Source of the DNA: JANMZO01 sp963763135
Lineage (GTDB): Bacteria; Actinomycetota; Acidimicrobiia; Acidimicrobiales; JANYDT01
Reading direction: 5' to 3'
Length of the DNA: 64,000 nt
Assembly (NCBI GenBank): GCA_963763135.1
Contig: CAVXNJ010000002.1
Location: forward strand, 248,001-312,000
Both the position numbers and the translations under genes were made by a program. Positions 1-9,066 of this stretch are shown here, in pieces (the first letter of the stretch is position 1; each line of letters starts with the position of its first letter). The notes beneath the pieces are model-generated. The model was not told the origin of the DNA. It saw only the letters and a list, made by a program, of their open reading frames with translations, and made no database searches.

Positions 1-1
1 G

Positions 2-190
2 ATCGAAGCCCGCGGGTCCACGCTCGGCGACGGCCAGTACGTCGGCGCCGACGGACAACCGGGCACCTTCGCGCTGTCGCATCAGGTGCACGCCCGCAAG
101 GACCAGCCCTGCTTCGAATGTGGCCAACCCATTGTTTCGGGCATCGTCGCCCAGCGGTCGGCGTACTGGTGCAAGCGCTGCCAACGGTAG
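2..190 (+). CDS. mutM: Formamidopyrimidine-DNA glycosylase, C-terminal fragment
   Basis: Only the last 62 codons lie in the window; the 5' part is cut by the left edge. The protein removes oxidised purines such as 8-oxoguanine from DNA. The fragment shows the C-terminal zinc finger of the Fpg/Nei family: CFECGQPI near residues 37-44 of the fragment, then the QRSAYWCKRCQR end, giving the four zinc cysteines and the conserved Q-R-x-x-Y/W-C pattern. The ORF ends in TAG. The order mutM then smc on the same strand matches the rnc-mutM-smc-ftsY neighbourhood known from actinobacteria. Confidence 0.93.
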   Translation: MEARGSTLGDGQYVGADGQPGTFALSHQVHARKDQPCFECGQPIVSGIVAQRSAYWCKRCQR

Positions 191-295
191 GACGCCAACG
201 GTGGGACGCACCGGTAGCGGGCCGGCGGGTGTGCACGACGCGGGTTTTCCGCACGTTCGCGGCCGATCCGAGAGGTTCCGCCAATCGCCGATTCA

Positions 296-406
296 GGCGG
301 CAAAACCGAATAAACCCTCGGTTTTCCACATGTTTGCCGCCAAAACCGAGGTCTATCCCCAGGGAGGCCCGGTTGTCCACGGGGTTATCCACAGATTTGT
401 GAACAA
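296..406. promoter_or_regulatory. DnaA-box-like cluster within inverted repeats between mutM and smc
   Basis: The 270-bp gap after mutM holds four 9-mers that each differ by one base from the actinobacterial DnaA box TTGTCCACA: TTTTCCACA (322-330), TTGTCCACG (373-381), TTATCCACA (385-393, also a perfect E. coli-type box) and TTGTTCACA on the minus strand (398-406). The same stretch has nested inverted repeats: GGCGGCAAA (296-304) with TTTGCCGCC (333-341), and AAAACCGA (302-309) with TCGGTTTT (318-325). The hairpin could end mutM transcription. Whether DnaA binds here is inference; dnaA and dnaN are not in the window. Confidence 0.5.
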
Positions 407-608
407 GTTTGGGTGAGGCAGACTTTGGGGCCGGAATCCAGCGGTAGGCCGTGGTCCGTCCATGGAAACGTCCGCTGAAGGCGCGTCTACGATCCTTCAC
501 CCGCAGGTAACCCAGCGAACCCTTCCCACTCTTTCCCAGCTCTTCCGACAGAACAACAAGCCAGACCACCGACTCCGCCGATCAAGCCCCAAAGGCCACC
601 TCCGCCCC

Positions 609-3600
609 GTGTATCTCAAGACCCTCACGCTCAAAGGATTCAAATCCTTCGCCGATTCGACCACGCTCGATCTCGAGCCTGGCGTAACGGTTGTCGTTGG
701 TCCGAACGGGTCGGGTAAGTCGAACATCGTCGATGCGGTCGCCTGGGTGCTCGGTGCGCAGGGAGCGAAAACGATCCGCTCCAACAAGATGGAAGACGTC
801 ATCTTCGCGGGTTCCTCGAAGAAGGCGGCGCTCGGACGCGCCGAGGTCAGCCTCACGATCGACAACTCCGACGGCACCCTGCCGATCGACTTCACCGAAG
901 TGACGATCACCCGCACCCTTTTCCGCACGGGCGAAAGCGAATACGCCCTCAACGGCGTGTCATGTCGCCTGCTCGACATCCAGGAGTTGCTGTCCGACTC
1001 CGGTGTCGGTCGCCAGCAGCACGTGATCGTGAGCCAGGGCCAACTCGCAGCGATTCTCGACTCGCGACCCGAAGACCGCCGCGGCGTGATCGAGGAAGCG
1101 GCCGGGGTCCTCAAGTACCGCAAGCGCCGTGAACGCGCGCAGCGCCGACTCGAAGCGACCGAGGCCAACTTCGCCCGCCTCGGCGACCTTCTGCGCGAGG
1201 TCCGCCGGCAGTTGCGTCCGTTGGAGCGTCAGGCCGAAGCCGCGAAGAAGCACGAGGAGATGTCGGCGGAACTCAAGGCGATCCGCATGCACCTGGCCGG
1301 TCGTGAGCTTTCGGTGTTGCAGGTCCGCACCGAGACCAGCGCCCGGACCAAGCACGACCTGCAGGTCCGGGAAAAGGAACTCCGCACCCAACTCGCAGCG
1401 CTCGACGCCGACGTGATGTTCGCCGAATCGCAGCTGTCCGCAGTCGGCGGGGGAGCACTGGCCGAAACCGTCGACGACCCGTTCCTCGGCGTCGACCTCG
1501 GTGATGCCCTTGCCCGCGTCGAAGCGCTTTATGCCCGAGCCCGTGGCCACCTCGCGTTTCTGGGCGAGCGTCGTCGAGGCATCGAGCGCGACCGCAACTC
1601 CTTCCTCGACCGCGGTGTGGTCGAAGCCCTTTCGGGTGAAGCGGCGAAGCTGGTCGCCGAGTTGGAGAAGGTGCAGAACGAGGCGCTCGACCTTCCGCAA
1701 CTCTTCGACGACCTTCAGGAAAAAGAAAGCGTGCTTAGTATCGAGCGCGAGCACTTCCTTGAAGACTGGGGTCTGGAAACCAACCCGCAGCCATCTGCCG
1801 GGCCGACCGTCGCCGAAGTCCGCAGCGAGCTCAACTCGCGTCGTCAGGCGAAGGACCGCACGGCGGCCGACGCGCAGCGACTCGACGCCCGTGCCCTTTC
1901 GTTGCAGGAGCGATTGGAGCGGCTCGTCGCCGACGCAGCGAAAGCTGAAACGGAGATCGATCGCCTTCTCGAGTTGCTCGGCGGCGACCCGGCGAGCCCG
2001 AGCTACGCAACTTCGGTCGGTCAGAATGACTCGGCTGCGAGTTCCGAGGCGACTCAAGCCACGCAGCAGCGAGTTGATGCCGAACTTGCCCTGTCGGAAG
2101 TGGAATCCGCCCTCGAAGCGATCGATGAACGCTTCCGTGAAACCGACGGTGCTGCGAAGTCGTGGAAAGCACGTGTCGACGCGCTGACCTCGGCCCTCGA
2201 CGCGGCCCGGGCCCGGGCTGGCGCCCAGCGTCTCGCCGGGCTTGAAGGAATCATCGGCACGCTCCTCGATCTGGTCGACGTTGACAGCGGATGGGAGGCC
2301 GCGTTCGAAGCCGCCATCGGCGAAGCGATGAACGCAGTTGTCGTGCGCGATTCCGACGCCGCCCGCCGCGCTCTGTCACGTCTCCACGATTCGTCCACGT
2401 CGGGTGCCGTGCTTGCGCTCGGGGCCCTCATGGGGTCCGGGGCGTTTGCATCAGCGGCGAGTCAGAACGCGGGCGGCAGCCAGCCGATCCGGTCGCATGT
2501 GCGAGCCAACGATCCCAGTGTGTCGGAAGTGCTCGACGCATTGCTCGGCAATGCGGTGGTCGTTGAAGGCGACTGGACCGCGGCACTCGATCTGGCACTC
2601 GCGCATCCGGAACTCGTCGTCGTCACTCGCACCGGCGACCGGTTCGCTGGATCGGGTTGGCGGGCCGGCTCGGGATCGAGCGGGGCCACGGGAGCAGCTC
2701 TCGCTGAAGCGGTCGAAGCGGCCGCCACTTCCGCGGCCACGGCCGCCGAGGCCAGGGTGGCCGCCGAAACCGCCCGAGCCAAGGTTCAGCAATCCCGTTC
2801 GCAGCTGAAAGAACTCCGCGCCACCGAGCAACGTCTCATCGCCGAGCATCAGAAACGCGTCAATCAGTTGGCGGCCGAGCATCAGCAGCGCGTCAACCAA
2901 CTCAACAGCGCCCGCAACAGCCTGCCCCGGCTGGCCAACGACCGGGCCGACGTCTCCGCCGAACTCTCTGCGCTCGGTCAGCAGGCCGACGAGGCCCGTG
3001 CCCGCGGGGTGGCCGACTCCGAGCGCCTGGCCGAACTGGAAGCAATGCTTCCGCTGCTGGTTGAAGCCGAGAACGAACTGGCGATCCGCCAGAGCAAGCG
3101 CCGTGAGGCGTCGCAACGGCTCGACCAGCGCACCGCAGCGGTCGCGGCGATCCGTCGGGATCTCGAAGTGCGAGCGGCGAGCATCGAAGAACGTCGGCGC
3201 ATTCTCGTGGGTCGCCAGACCGAAATCGAAGATCGCCTGTCACGGTCCGTGGAAGAGCGTCAGATGGCCGAGCAGCGGCGCTTGGAGCTCGATTTCCTGG
3301 CCGAGCAGACCGAGTTGCTCCACGTCGCGGTCGAGGACCGCGCCGCGCTTCTCGAAAGCGGTCTGGCCGACATCCGCATCCGTCGTCGCAAGCAGAACGA
3401 AGCTGCCCGAGCGGCGACCGCACGACTCGAAGGACTCCGTCGTTCCCGTGGCGACGCCGAGACTCAGCTGTCACAGGTGCTGGAGCGGTTGCAGCGCGTC
3501 GAGATCGAAGCGGCAGAAATCCGACTCCGCCTGGAGACCCTCGTGGAGCAGGTGCGCCGGGAGTTCGATGCCGAGCCGAGCGTGGTCATGGCGGCGCCAT

Positions 3601-4271
3601 GCCCGCCGATGATGAACGGCACCGCACCCACCACGCGCGTGCGTGATTTGGAGCGGGATCTGCGGCTCCTGGGTCCGATCAATCCGCTGGCGCTCGACGA
3701 GTTCATCGCGCTCCAGGAACGCAACGCGCTCCTCGAGGGTCAACTCGACGACGTCAAGACGACCCGGCGCGATCTGGCCAAGGTCATCCGGGCCATCGAC
3801 GAAGAGATCGTCACGGTCTTCACGGCGGCATTCGCCGATGTGGCGGAGAACTTCACGAACCTGTTCCAGACCCTGTTCCCCGGTGGTTACGGCCAGATCC
3901 GCATGACCGATCCGGAGAACCCGCTCGAGACCGGTGTCGAGGTCGAAGCCCGCCCGTCGGGCAAGAACGTGCGCAAGCTGTCGCTGCTTTCGGGCGGCGA
4001 GCGCTCGCTCGTGGCCATGGCGTTCCTCTTTGCCGTGTTCCGGAGCCGCCCGTCACCGTTCTATCTGATGGACGAGGTTGAGGCCGCCCTCGACGATGTC
4101 AACCTCAACCGGTTCATCGGCCTCCTCAATGAGTTCCGCCGCGAAGCGCAGCTTCTCGTCGTCAGCCACCAGAAGCGGACCATGGAGGCGGCCGACTGCC
4201 TGTACGGCGTCACCATGCAGGTTGGCGGCTCGTCGAAGGTCATGAGCGAAAAAGTCGGCGCGGCCGTCTGA
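609..4271 (+). CDS. smc: Chromosome partition protein SMC
   Basis: SMC ATPase of about 1220 aa that forms the core of the condensin-like complex compacting and segregating the chromosome. The open frame extends back to 462, but family members begin at the YLKTLTLKGFKSFAD stretch, so I place the start at the GTG at 609. Visible motifs are the N-terminal Walker A (GPNGSGKSN, about residue 34), two long Glu/Arg/Ala-rich coiled-coil arms, a hinge roughly at residues 520-680 (GLEGIIGTLLDLV onward), the ABC signature LSLLSGGERSL and the Walker B YLMDEVEAALDD near the C-terminus. Length is normal for the family. A hairpin terminator follows. The usual next gene, ftsY, is 36 kb away. Confidence 0.96.
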   Translation: MYLKTLTLKGFKSFADSTTLDLEPGVTVVVGPNGSGKSNIVDAVAWVLGAQGAKTIRSNKMEDVIFAGSSKKAALGRAEVSLTIDNSDGTLPIDFTEVTITRTLFRTGESEYALNGVSCRLLDIQELLSDSGVGRQQHVIVSQGQLAAILDSRPEDRRGVIEEAAGVLKYRKRRERAQRRLEATEANFARLGDLLREVRRQLRPLERQAEAAKKHEEMSAELKAIRMHLAGRELSVLQVRTETSARTKHDLQVREKELRTQLAALDADVMFAESQLSAVGGGALAETVDDPFLGVDLGDALARVEALYARARGHLAFLGERRRGIERDRNSFLDRGVVEALSGEAAKLVAELEKVQNEALDLPQLFDDLQEKESVLSIEREHFLEDWGLETNPQPSAGPTVAEVRSELNSRRQAKDRTAADAQRLDARALSLQERLERLVADAAKAETEIDRLLELLGGDPASPSYATSVGQNDSAASSEATQATQQRVDAELALSEVESALEAIDERFRETDGAAKSWKARVDALTSALDAARARAGAQRLAGLEGIIGTLLDLVDVDSGWEAAFEAAIGEAMNAVVVRDSDAARRALSRLHDSSTSGAVLALGALMGSGAFASAASQNAGGSQPIRSHVRANDPSVSEVLDALLGNAVVVEGDWTAALDLALAHPELVVVTRTGDRFAGSGWRAGSGSSGATGAALAEAVEAAATSAATAAEARVAAETARAKVQQSRSQLKELRATEQRLIAEHQKRVNQLAAEHQQRVNQLNSARNSLPRLANDRADVSAELSALGQQADEARARGVADSERLAELEAMLPLLVEAENELAIRQSKRREASQRLDQRTAAVAAIRRDLEVRAASIEERRRILVGRQTEIEDRLSRSVEERQMAEQRRLELDFLAEQTELLHVAVEDRAALLESGLADIRIRRRKQNEAARAATARLEGLRRSRGDAETQLSQVLERLQRVEIEAAEIRLRLETLVEQVRREFDAEPSVVMAAPCPPMMNGTAPTTRVRDLERDLRLLGPINPLALDEFIALQERNALLEGQLDDVKTTRRDLAKVIRAIDEEIVTVFTAAFADVAENFTNLFQTLFPGGYGQIRMTDPENPLETGVEVEARPSGKNVRKLSLLSGGERSLVAMAFLFAVFRSRPSPFYLMDEVEAALDDVNLNRFIGLLNEFRREAQLLVVSHQKRTMEAADCLYGVTMQVGGSSKVMSEKVGAAV

Positions 4272-4284
4272 TTGCGGCTTGCCC

Positions 4285-4317
4285 GGACCCGCGAAATCGG
4301 GTCCCGGTGCACGTTTT
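4285..4317 (+). terminator. Hairpin terminator after smc
   Basis: GGACCCG (4285-4291) and CGGGTCC (4298-4304) form a perfect 7-bp stem with a 6-nt loop, 14 nt after the smc stop. A run of five T follows at about 4313-4317. Confidence 0.6.
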
Positions 4318-4453
4318 TGGGACCTTCGACCCCTCATATTTGCCGTTGCGCGGCCGATCACCTAGACGAACGAGCTACGTAGATCGCGCCAGCTCCCAAC
4401 GTGACGTGCCACGCGGGGTGCGGACGCGCTCGCACCATGGAGGGAACCATCGC

Positions 4454-5671
4454 ATGACAACCACGAACGGCATCCAACGCCCGAGTGTTTTCGCTGGACG
4501 TCAGGCGATCTTTGATCCCAAGGGCGAGGTGTTCGGCTACGAACTTCTCTATCGCAGCAGCGAGGCGAACCAGGCGATCTTCGCCGACGAAACGACCGCC
4601 ACGCATGCGCTCCTGCGCACGGTGATGCTCGACGTCGGTCTCGATGGTCTCGTGGGCGGGCGGCCGGCCTTCATCAACGTGCCGAAGGCGTTTCTCGAAC
4701 AGGACCTGCATCACGCGATTCCGCGTGACCGGGTGGTGCTCGAAGTCCGCGACAACGATCCCTACGGCGCCGATCTCCATGTGCTGATGGCTATGGCCCG
4801 CCGCGACGGGTATCGCTTCGCCCTCGACGGGTTCGATGGAACTGACGGTCAAGCCGAGCTCCTCCAACTCGTTGATTACGTGAAGGTCGATCTCACGAAG
4901 GCTCCGCTGCACGAGTCGCTCGCGTTCGGGAAGTTGCTCCGCGATCGCGGTTCAACCGTGATCGCACAGAAAGTCGAGACTCTGGAGCAGCGCGATGCGT
5001 GCATCGATCTGTTCAACTACATGCAGGGCTACTTCTTCCAGCGTCCGGTCGTAGTACAGACCACGGAACTTGCGACCGGCCGATTGGCCACCCTCCAGCT
5101 GCTGGCGGAATACTCCCGGCCCGATGCCACGCTCGAGGATTTCGAGGCTGTCATCAACCGTGACCCCAACCTCACCTACCGGGTGTTGCAGCTGGCCAAC
5201 TCGGGATATGCCGGGTTGCCGCGAAGAGTCGACTCGCTCCGTGAAGCGCTCGTGTTCCTCGGGATCCGGAACGTGAAGAACCTGGCCTTGATGGCATCGT
5301 TGAACCGGGTCGAAGACAAGCCGGCTGAGCTCATCGCGTCGGCCCTCGTGCGGGCGAAGACCTGCGAACACTTTGCCATCGTGGCGGGGGCGAAAGGCGC
5401 GGCCGGGTTCACCACCGGTCTGCTCTCGCTGATCGACGTCCTCACGGGAATTCCTTTGGACGAGGCCGTCACCGAATTGCATCTCACCGACGACGTCCGA
5501 GACGCGATTCTGTACCGCACCGGCCCGCTCGGCCCGGCGCTTCGCACGGCCATCGCCTGCGAACGGGCATCGATCGAAGACCTCGAGCAGTCCGACGTCG
5601 AGATCGACGTGGCCTCCGACGCATTCCGCGCCGCCGTCCGCTGGGCCGACTCCGTGCAGCAGGTCGCCTAG
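4454..5671 (+). CDS. EAL-HDOD signalling protein (YuxH-like)
   Basis: A 405-aa protein with an N-terminal EAL-like phosphodiesterase domain (about residues 8-205) and a C-terminal HDOD domain (about 210-400). The frame is open from 4307, but ATG 4454 has GGAGGG ten bases upstream and begins with the family pattern VFAGRQAIFD. The EAL signature reads GYELLYR, and FINVPKAFLE, VVLEVRDND and VKVDL mark later EAL strands. The metal-binding residues of active c-di-GMP phosphodiesterases look only partly kept, as in most YuxH-type proteins, so it is more likely a sensor or scaffold than an enzyme. It stands alone between the smc terminator and a TetR gene on the other strand. Its position beside a polysaccharide locus would fit c-di-GMP-linked control, which is inference. 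Confidence 0.85.
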   Translation: MTTTNGIQRPSVFAGRQAIFDPKGEVFGYELLYRSSEANQAIFADETTATHALLRTVMLDVGLDGLVGGRPAFINVPKAFLEQDLHHAIPRDRVVLEVRDNDPYGADLHVLMAMARRDGYRFALDGFDGTDGQAELLQLVDYVKVDLTKAPLHESLAFGKLLRDRGSTVIAQKVETLEQRDACIDLFNYMQGYFFQRPVVVQTTELATGRLATLQLLAEYSRPDATLEDFEAVINRDPNLTYRVLQLANSGYAGLPRRVDSLREALVFLGIRNVKNLALMASLNRVEDKPAELIASALVRAKTCEHFAIVAGAKGAAGFTTGLLSLIDVLTGIPLDEAVTELHLTDDVRDAILYRTGPLGPALRTAIACERASIEDLEQSDVEIDVASDAFRAAVRWADSVQQVA

Positions 5672-5713
5672 ACCTCAGCCTGAGAATGCCGGGCGGCCCA
5701 GATGCTGGGCGAC

Positions 5714-6409
5714 TCAGCCTGTCGCCGGTGAAGGCTTTCTGCGAGCGCTTGTTGTTGGCTTTGCCGATGGTTCCTCCGCAGCCCGGAGCGCCTCGAGTGT
5801 TCCACGTGCTATGCGCACATAACGATCGATGGCGACGCGGCGGGTGATGCGGCGCTGACCCCAGAGGCTGACGATGCCGACGAGAGCGTGAAGCATCGCG
5901 GCAGCGGCGATCTCGGCGTCGATCCGGGTGAGTCCTTCGGCCGTGAACTCGGCAACAAAGAAGCGCATGGAACGGTCGTTCTGCTCTCGTCGTTTCGATC
6001 GCATCGAATCGGTTGAGGGCCGCTGCACCAAACCGACTGTCATCACGACCGGGCTCTTTGCGAAGTGTTCCATCCACGCGGAAACCGCCGCTCGCACGCG
6101 GTTGTCGAAGCCGACCACGTCACGAATGGCGGCCTGTGAGGAGAGTCGAAGATCACGCAATTCCCGCTCGATCACCGCGTTCAGCAGCATCTCGGCGTTG
6201 GCGAAGTGGCGGTACACGATCGGCCGGTGCACACCGAGCTTCGCGACGACGGCCTCAATGGTAAGCGCGCTTATCCCGGCCGCCGACACGATGTCGGCGG
6301 CCGCGTCAATCAACTGTTCGCGTCGTTGCGCGGAGTCAACCCGTGGTCGGACCGATCCGCTCCTGGAGCCCGTGGGGGCGGGCTTGGTACTCTCGGGATC
6401 TGACTTCAT
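5714..6409 (-). CDS. TetR/AcrR family regulator
   Basis: A 231-aa regulator with an N-terminal TetR helix-turn-helix at about residues 28-75 (REQLIDAAADIVSAAG, then LTIEAVVAKLGV and YRHFANAEMLL). The C-terminal ligand-binding half is not assignable. Its ATG overlaps the stop of the upstream amidohydrolase gene in a 4-bp ATGA, so the two are translated from one mRNA. The two palindromes at 7600-7620 and 7667-7685 in the divergent promoter region are the likely operators, giving autoregulation plus control of the acyl-CoA dehydrogenase. The ligand is unknown. Confidence 0.9.
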   Translation of the reverse strand: MKSDPESTKPAPTGSRSGSVRPRVDSAQRREQLIDAAADIVSAAGISALTIEAVVAKLGVHRPIVYRHFANAEMLLNAVIERELRDLRLSSQAAIRDVVGFDNRVRAAVSAWMEHFAKSPVVMTVGLVQRPSTDSMRSKRREQNDRSMRFFVAEFTAEGLTRIDAEIAAAAMLHALVGIVSLWGQRRITRRVAIDRYVRIARGTLEALRAAEEPSAKPTTSARRKPSPATG

Positions 6410-7563
6410 ACGGTCAGCGAAGACCCCATAAGGTCGGCCATGTTCCCGTAGTAGAACTGCTCGACAACGTCAGAACTGAAACCGGCGAGCCCGGCGTCGA
6501 AACGGCCAATGGGGTTGCGACCCCCTTCGGGATGCGGATAGTCGGAGGAGAACAGGAACAGCTCCGGTCCGCCCTGCTCGATCAACCATGCGACGTCTTC
6601 GGTGGGGAACGGGGTGAAGCGCAGTTGGCGCCGGACGTACTCGCTCGGCTTCATCTTCAGGTCCCGCAGCACGGGTTCGGTCTTGCCGAAGGTGATCTGC
6701 GCGATGTCGAGTTGACGCATCCAGCCCGGCACCCAGGTTGCGCCCTGTTCGACCGATGCGGCCATGAGCTTGGGGAACCGCTCGAGCACACCGTCCATGA
6801 CGAGGCAGCCGAAGAAGTAGCTCGGGTTGGCGTGAACGGCCATGAGGTCCTTGGATCGCATGTTCTCGCCGCCGCCGATCCAGTCGGTCACGACGACGCC
6901 ATTGTTGTGGAACGCCGGCTTCAACGAGCGACCCCCACCGCCAATGTGGGTCACCAACGGGATTCCACGTTCTTCGAGGAGTGCCCACAGCGGATCGAAG
7001 GCGGGATGCGACGGACCGAGTTGTCCGGGGTCAGAGGGAAGCATGACGGCCTTGCAGCCGAGTTCGATGGCCTCGCGAGCGATGGCCACGGTCTCTGACG
7101 GTTCGGTCCACGGAACCCAGGCCACACCGAGCAGGCGGGGATCGTCGCAGAATGCCACCATCATGCGGTTCAGCGCACGCGCTCCGCCATGGAGCAGTTC
7201 GTCGCTTCCGCCGGTGAACTGCACCGGTGCAAACGTCGGGAACACCAGTTGCGCTTCGAACCCGAGGTGATCCATGACCTGGCGGCGCTCTGACGCATCG
7301 AACGCGCCGTGTGCGCTCCAGCCCTTCAATCCCATGAGCTCCTTCGAAATGGTTTCGTCGTCGGTCGCGAGCCCCGTGCGGCGGCGTGCGTCAGCATCGG
7401 CGACCGCCTTGTCAGCCATGGCCCCGGCCTTACCGAGCGACAGCGGCTTGAGTAACGCCTTGGTCTTCGCGTCGGCGTACTCGCTTAGCCAATCCGGAAG
7501 CTCCATAATGTGGCTGTCGGCATCAAGGATTCGCTTGGGTCCGGCGTAGGTCGTCGTGGGCAT
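6406..7563 (-). CDS. Amidohydrolase-2 family metal-dependent hydrolase
   Basis: A 385-aa TIM-barrel amidohydrolase of the COG2159 type (ACMSD-like decarboxylases and hydrolases). The start is ATG 7563, preceded by GGAGG at good spacing; the frame stays open 23 codons further but that stretch has no such signal and covers an operator. Metal-site motifs are ILDADSHIME at the N-terminus (D-x-H), VTHIGGG in the middle and FSSDYPHPEGG near the C-terminus, whose Asp is the usual catalytic residue. Family members act on small aromatic or carboxylated compounds; the substrate here cannot be read from sequence. It shares an operon with the TetR gene and faces an acyl-CoA dehydrogenase, suggesting a small catabolic module. 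Confidence 0.88.
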   Translation of the reverse strand: MPTTTYAGPKRILDADSHIMELPDWLSEYADAKTKALLKPLSLGKAGAMADKAVADADARRRTGLATDDETISKELMGLKGWSAHGAFDASERRQVMDHLGFEAQLVFPTFAPVQFTGGSDELLHGGARALNRMMVAFCDDPRLLGVAWVPWTEPSETVAIAREAIELGCKAVMLPSDPGQLGPSHPAFDPLWALLEERGIPLVTHIGGGGRSLKPAFHNNGVVVTDWIGGGENMRSKDLMAVHANPSYFFGCLVMDGVLERFPKLMAASVEQGATWVPGWMRQLDIAQITFGKTEPVLRDLKMKPSEYVRRQLRFTPFPTEDVAWLIEQGGPELFLFSSDYPHPEGGRNPIGRFDAGLAGFSSDVVEQFYYGNMADLMGSSLTV

Positions 7564-7599
7564 TGGTTCCTCCGCTTGTGCCGATTCGCTCGGCGGTTG

Positions 7600-7620
7600 G
7601 TTGTTACGGAATGTAACAAC
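7600..7620. promoter_or_regulatory. TetR-type operator 1
   Basis: Perfect inverted repeat GTTGTTAC-N5-GTAACAAC, 36 bp upstream of the amidohydrolase start. Its core matches a second site 66 bp away (centre to centre), as expected for one regulator controlling both divergent genes. Confidence 0.75.
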
Positions 7621-7666
7621 AATGGATGTCAAACCGCAAGTGGGCTGAGGGTTCGCGGAAAAGCGA

Positions 7667-7685
7667 TTGTTACAGATCGTAACAA
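7667..7685. promoter_or_regulatory. TetR-type operator 2
   Basis: Inverted repeat TTGTTAC-N5-GTAACAA with the same half-sites and spacer length as operator 1. It lies about 60 bp upstream of the acyl-CoA dehydrogenase start. Confidence 0.75.
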
Positions 7686-7747
7686 GCCCGCTGCTCCAAT
7701 TGTCCGACGGGTTCGCCTAACGCCGTCGGCCTTGCTACGTTCGCGGG

Positions 7748-8983
7748 ATGGCTATCGACTTCAGTCTCACTCCAGAACTCGAAGCAATTCGAGTGAATGT
7801 CCGAACGTTCGTCGACGAGGTGATCCGCCCCGAGGAACATCGCATCGAATCCGAGAAGCTCGCCGAAACTGATAGGCGCGCGTACTACAAGGCGCTGGTC
7901 GGGTTGCGCGCCGCGGCCAAAAAGGCCGGGCTTTGGCTTCCCCACATGCCGACGGAATGGGGCGGCATGGGGCTCGGACACGTTCAACTCGCCATGGTTC
8001 AGGCCGAAGCGGCCAAGACCCGACTCGGGCCCTGGGTGTTCAACTGCCAAGCCCCCGATGAAGGCAATATGCACACATTGCATCACTGGGGCACCGACGA
8101 ACAGAAGGAGAAGTACCTTCGCCCGCTCCTGGAGGGCAGCGTGCAGTCGTGCTTCGCCATGACCGAACCGGAGGTGGCCGGCTCCGACCCCACGCTCATT
8201 CGTACGCACGCATATAAAGACGGTGAGGAGTGGGTGGTGAACGGACACAAGTGGTTCATCTCCGGAGCCCACCGGGCCAAGTTCGCAATCCTGATCTGTC
8301 GGACCGAGGAATCGCCCGACCTTCCGCAGGCCGCGAACACCGCATTCATTGTCGACCTTCCGACCGAGGGCTGGACCGAGGTCCGTCAGATCGAGACCAT
8401 GCATGGGGCCACCGGCCACTCCGAGATCCTCATCGAAGACCTTCGGGTGCACGACAGCCAGATGCTCGGAGGACGCGGCCAGGGGCACCTTCTCGGCCAG
8501 TACCGGCTCGGCCCGGCTCGGTTGGCGCACTGCATGCGCTGGATAGCTCAGGCCGAGATGGCACTCGACATGATGGTCGATCGTTCACTCAACCGGTTCA
8601 GTCACGGTTCGCTCCTGGCCGAGAAGCAGGGCATTCAGTGGCTTATCGCCGACTCGGCCATGGACCTGTACCAGTGCAAGTTGATGGTGCTCCACGCGGC
8701 GTACAAGATCGACAACAAGATGGACTTCACCTCCGAGGTGTCGATGAGCAAGCACTTCGTGGCGAATGCCCTGGGCCGGATCATCGACCGCTCGATTCAG
8801 GTTCACGGCGCACTCGGCTATTCGACCGACACGCCGCTGGCCCACATGTACCAGCAGGCCCGGTGGGCCCGGTTCGCCGACGGTGCCGACGAGGTCCATC
8901 AGATGCGTATCGCGCAGCGCACGATCGCGGCATACAAAGACCACGGCACGACGAAGGCCGCTACCGGCGCTCTGCCGATCTGA
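7748..8983 (+). CDS. Acyl-CoA dehydrogenase
   Basis: A 411-aa flavoprotein of the acyl-CoA dehydrogenase family, oxidising an acyl-CoA to the 2,3-enoyl-CoA. It has the normal three-part layout: an N-terminal helical domain (FSLTPELEAIRVNVRTFVDE), the middle beta domain with CFAMTEPEVAGSDP and WVVNGHKWFISGA, and the C-terminal FAD-binding helices ending in QVHGALGYSTDTPL and ARFADGADEVHQ. The closing region resembles the ACAD10/ACAD11-like subgroup. ATG 7748 has no Shine-Dalgarno; TACGTT ends 6 nt before it, so a leaderless mRNA is likely. It is divergent from the amidohydrolase-TetR operon, with a shared operator region. Confidence 0.93.
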   Translation: MAIDFSLTPELEAIRVNVRTFVDEVIRPEEHRIESEKLAETDRRAYYKALVGLRAAAKKAGLWLPHMPTEWGGMGLGHVQLAMVQAEAAKTRLGPWVFNCQAPDEGNMHTLHHWGTDEQKEKYLRPLLEGSVQSCFAMTEPEVAGSDPTLIRTHAYKDGEEWVVNGHKWFISGAHRAKFAILICRTEESPDLPQAANTAFIVDLPTEGWTEVRQIETMHGATGHSEILIEDLRVHDSQMLGGRGQGHLLGQYRLGPARLAHCMRWIAQAEMALDMMVDRSLNRFSHGSLLAEKQGIQWLIADSAMDLYQCKLMVLHAAYKIDNKMDFTSEVSMSKHFVANALGRIIDRSIQVHGALGYSTDTPLAHMYQQARWARFADGADEVHQMRIAQRTIAAYKDHGTTKAATGALPI

Positions 8984-9025
8984 GGCGAGTTGCGGCGGTT
9001 GCGACTCGGGCCCCCCCGGGTCGTC

Positions 9026-9063
9026 ACCGCTTCTTCGTTGTCGTAACCGCTTCTTCGTTGTCG
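9026..9063. repeat. 18-bp direct repeat, two copies
   Basis: ACCGCTTCTTCGTTGTCG occurs at 9026-9043 and again at 9046-9063, in the short gap between two convergent genes. A C-rich tract precedes it. Function unknown. Confidence 0.7.
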
Positions 9064-9066
9064 GTT

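Noticed and set aside
296..406. Origin of replication
   Set aside because: DnaA-like boxes alone are not enough; dnaA, dnaN and an AT-rich unwinding element are missing.
462..608. SMC N-terminal extension from 462
   Set aside because: Family members start at the YLKTLTLKGFKSF stretch; the extra 49 codons have no such support.
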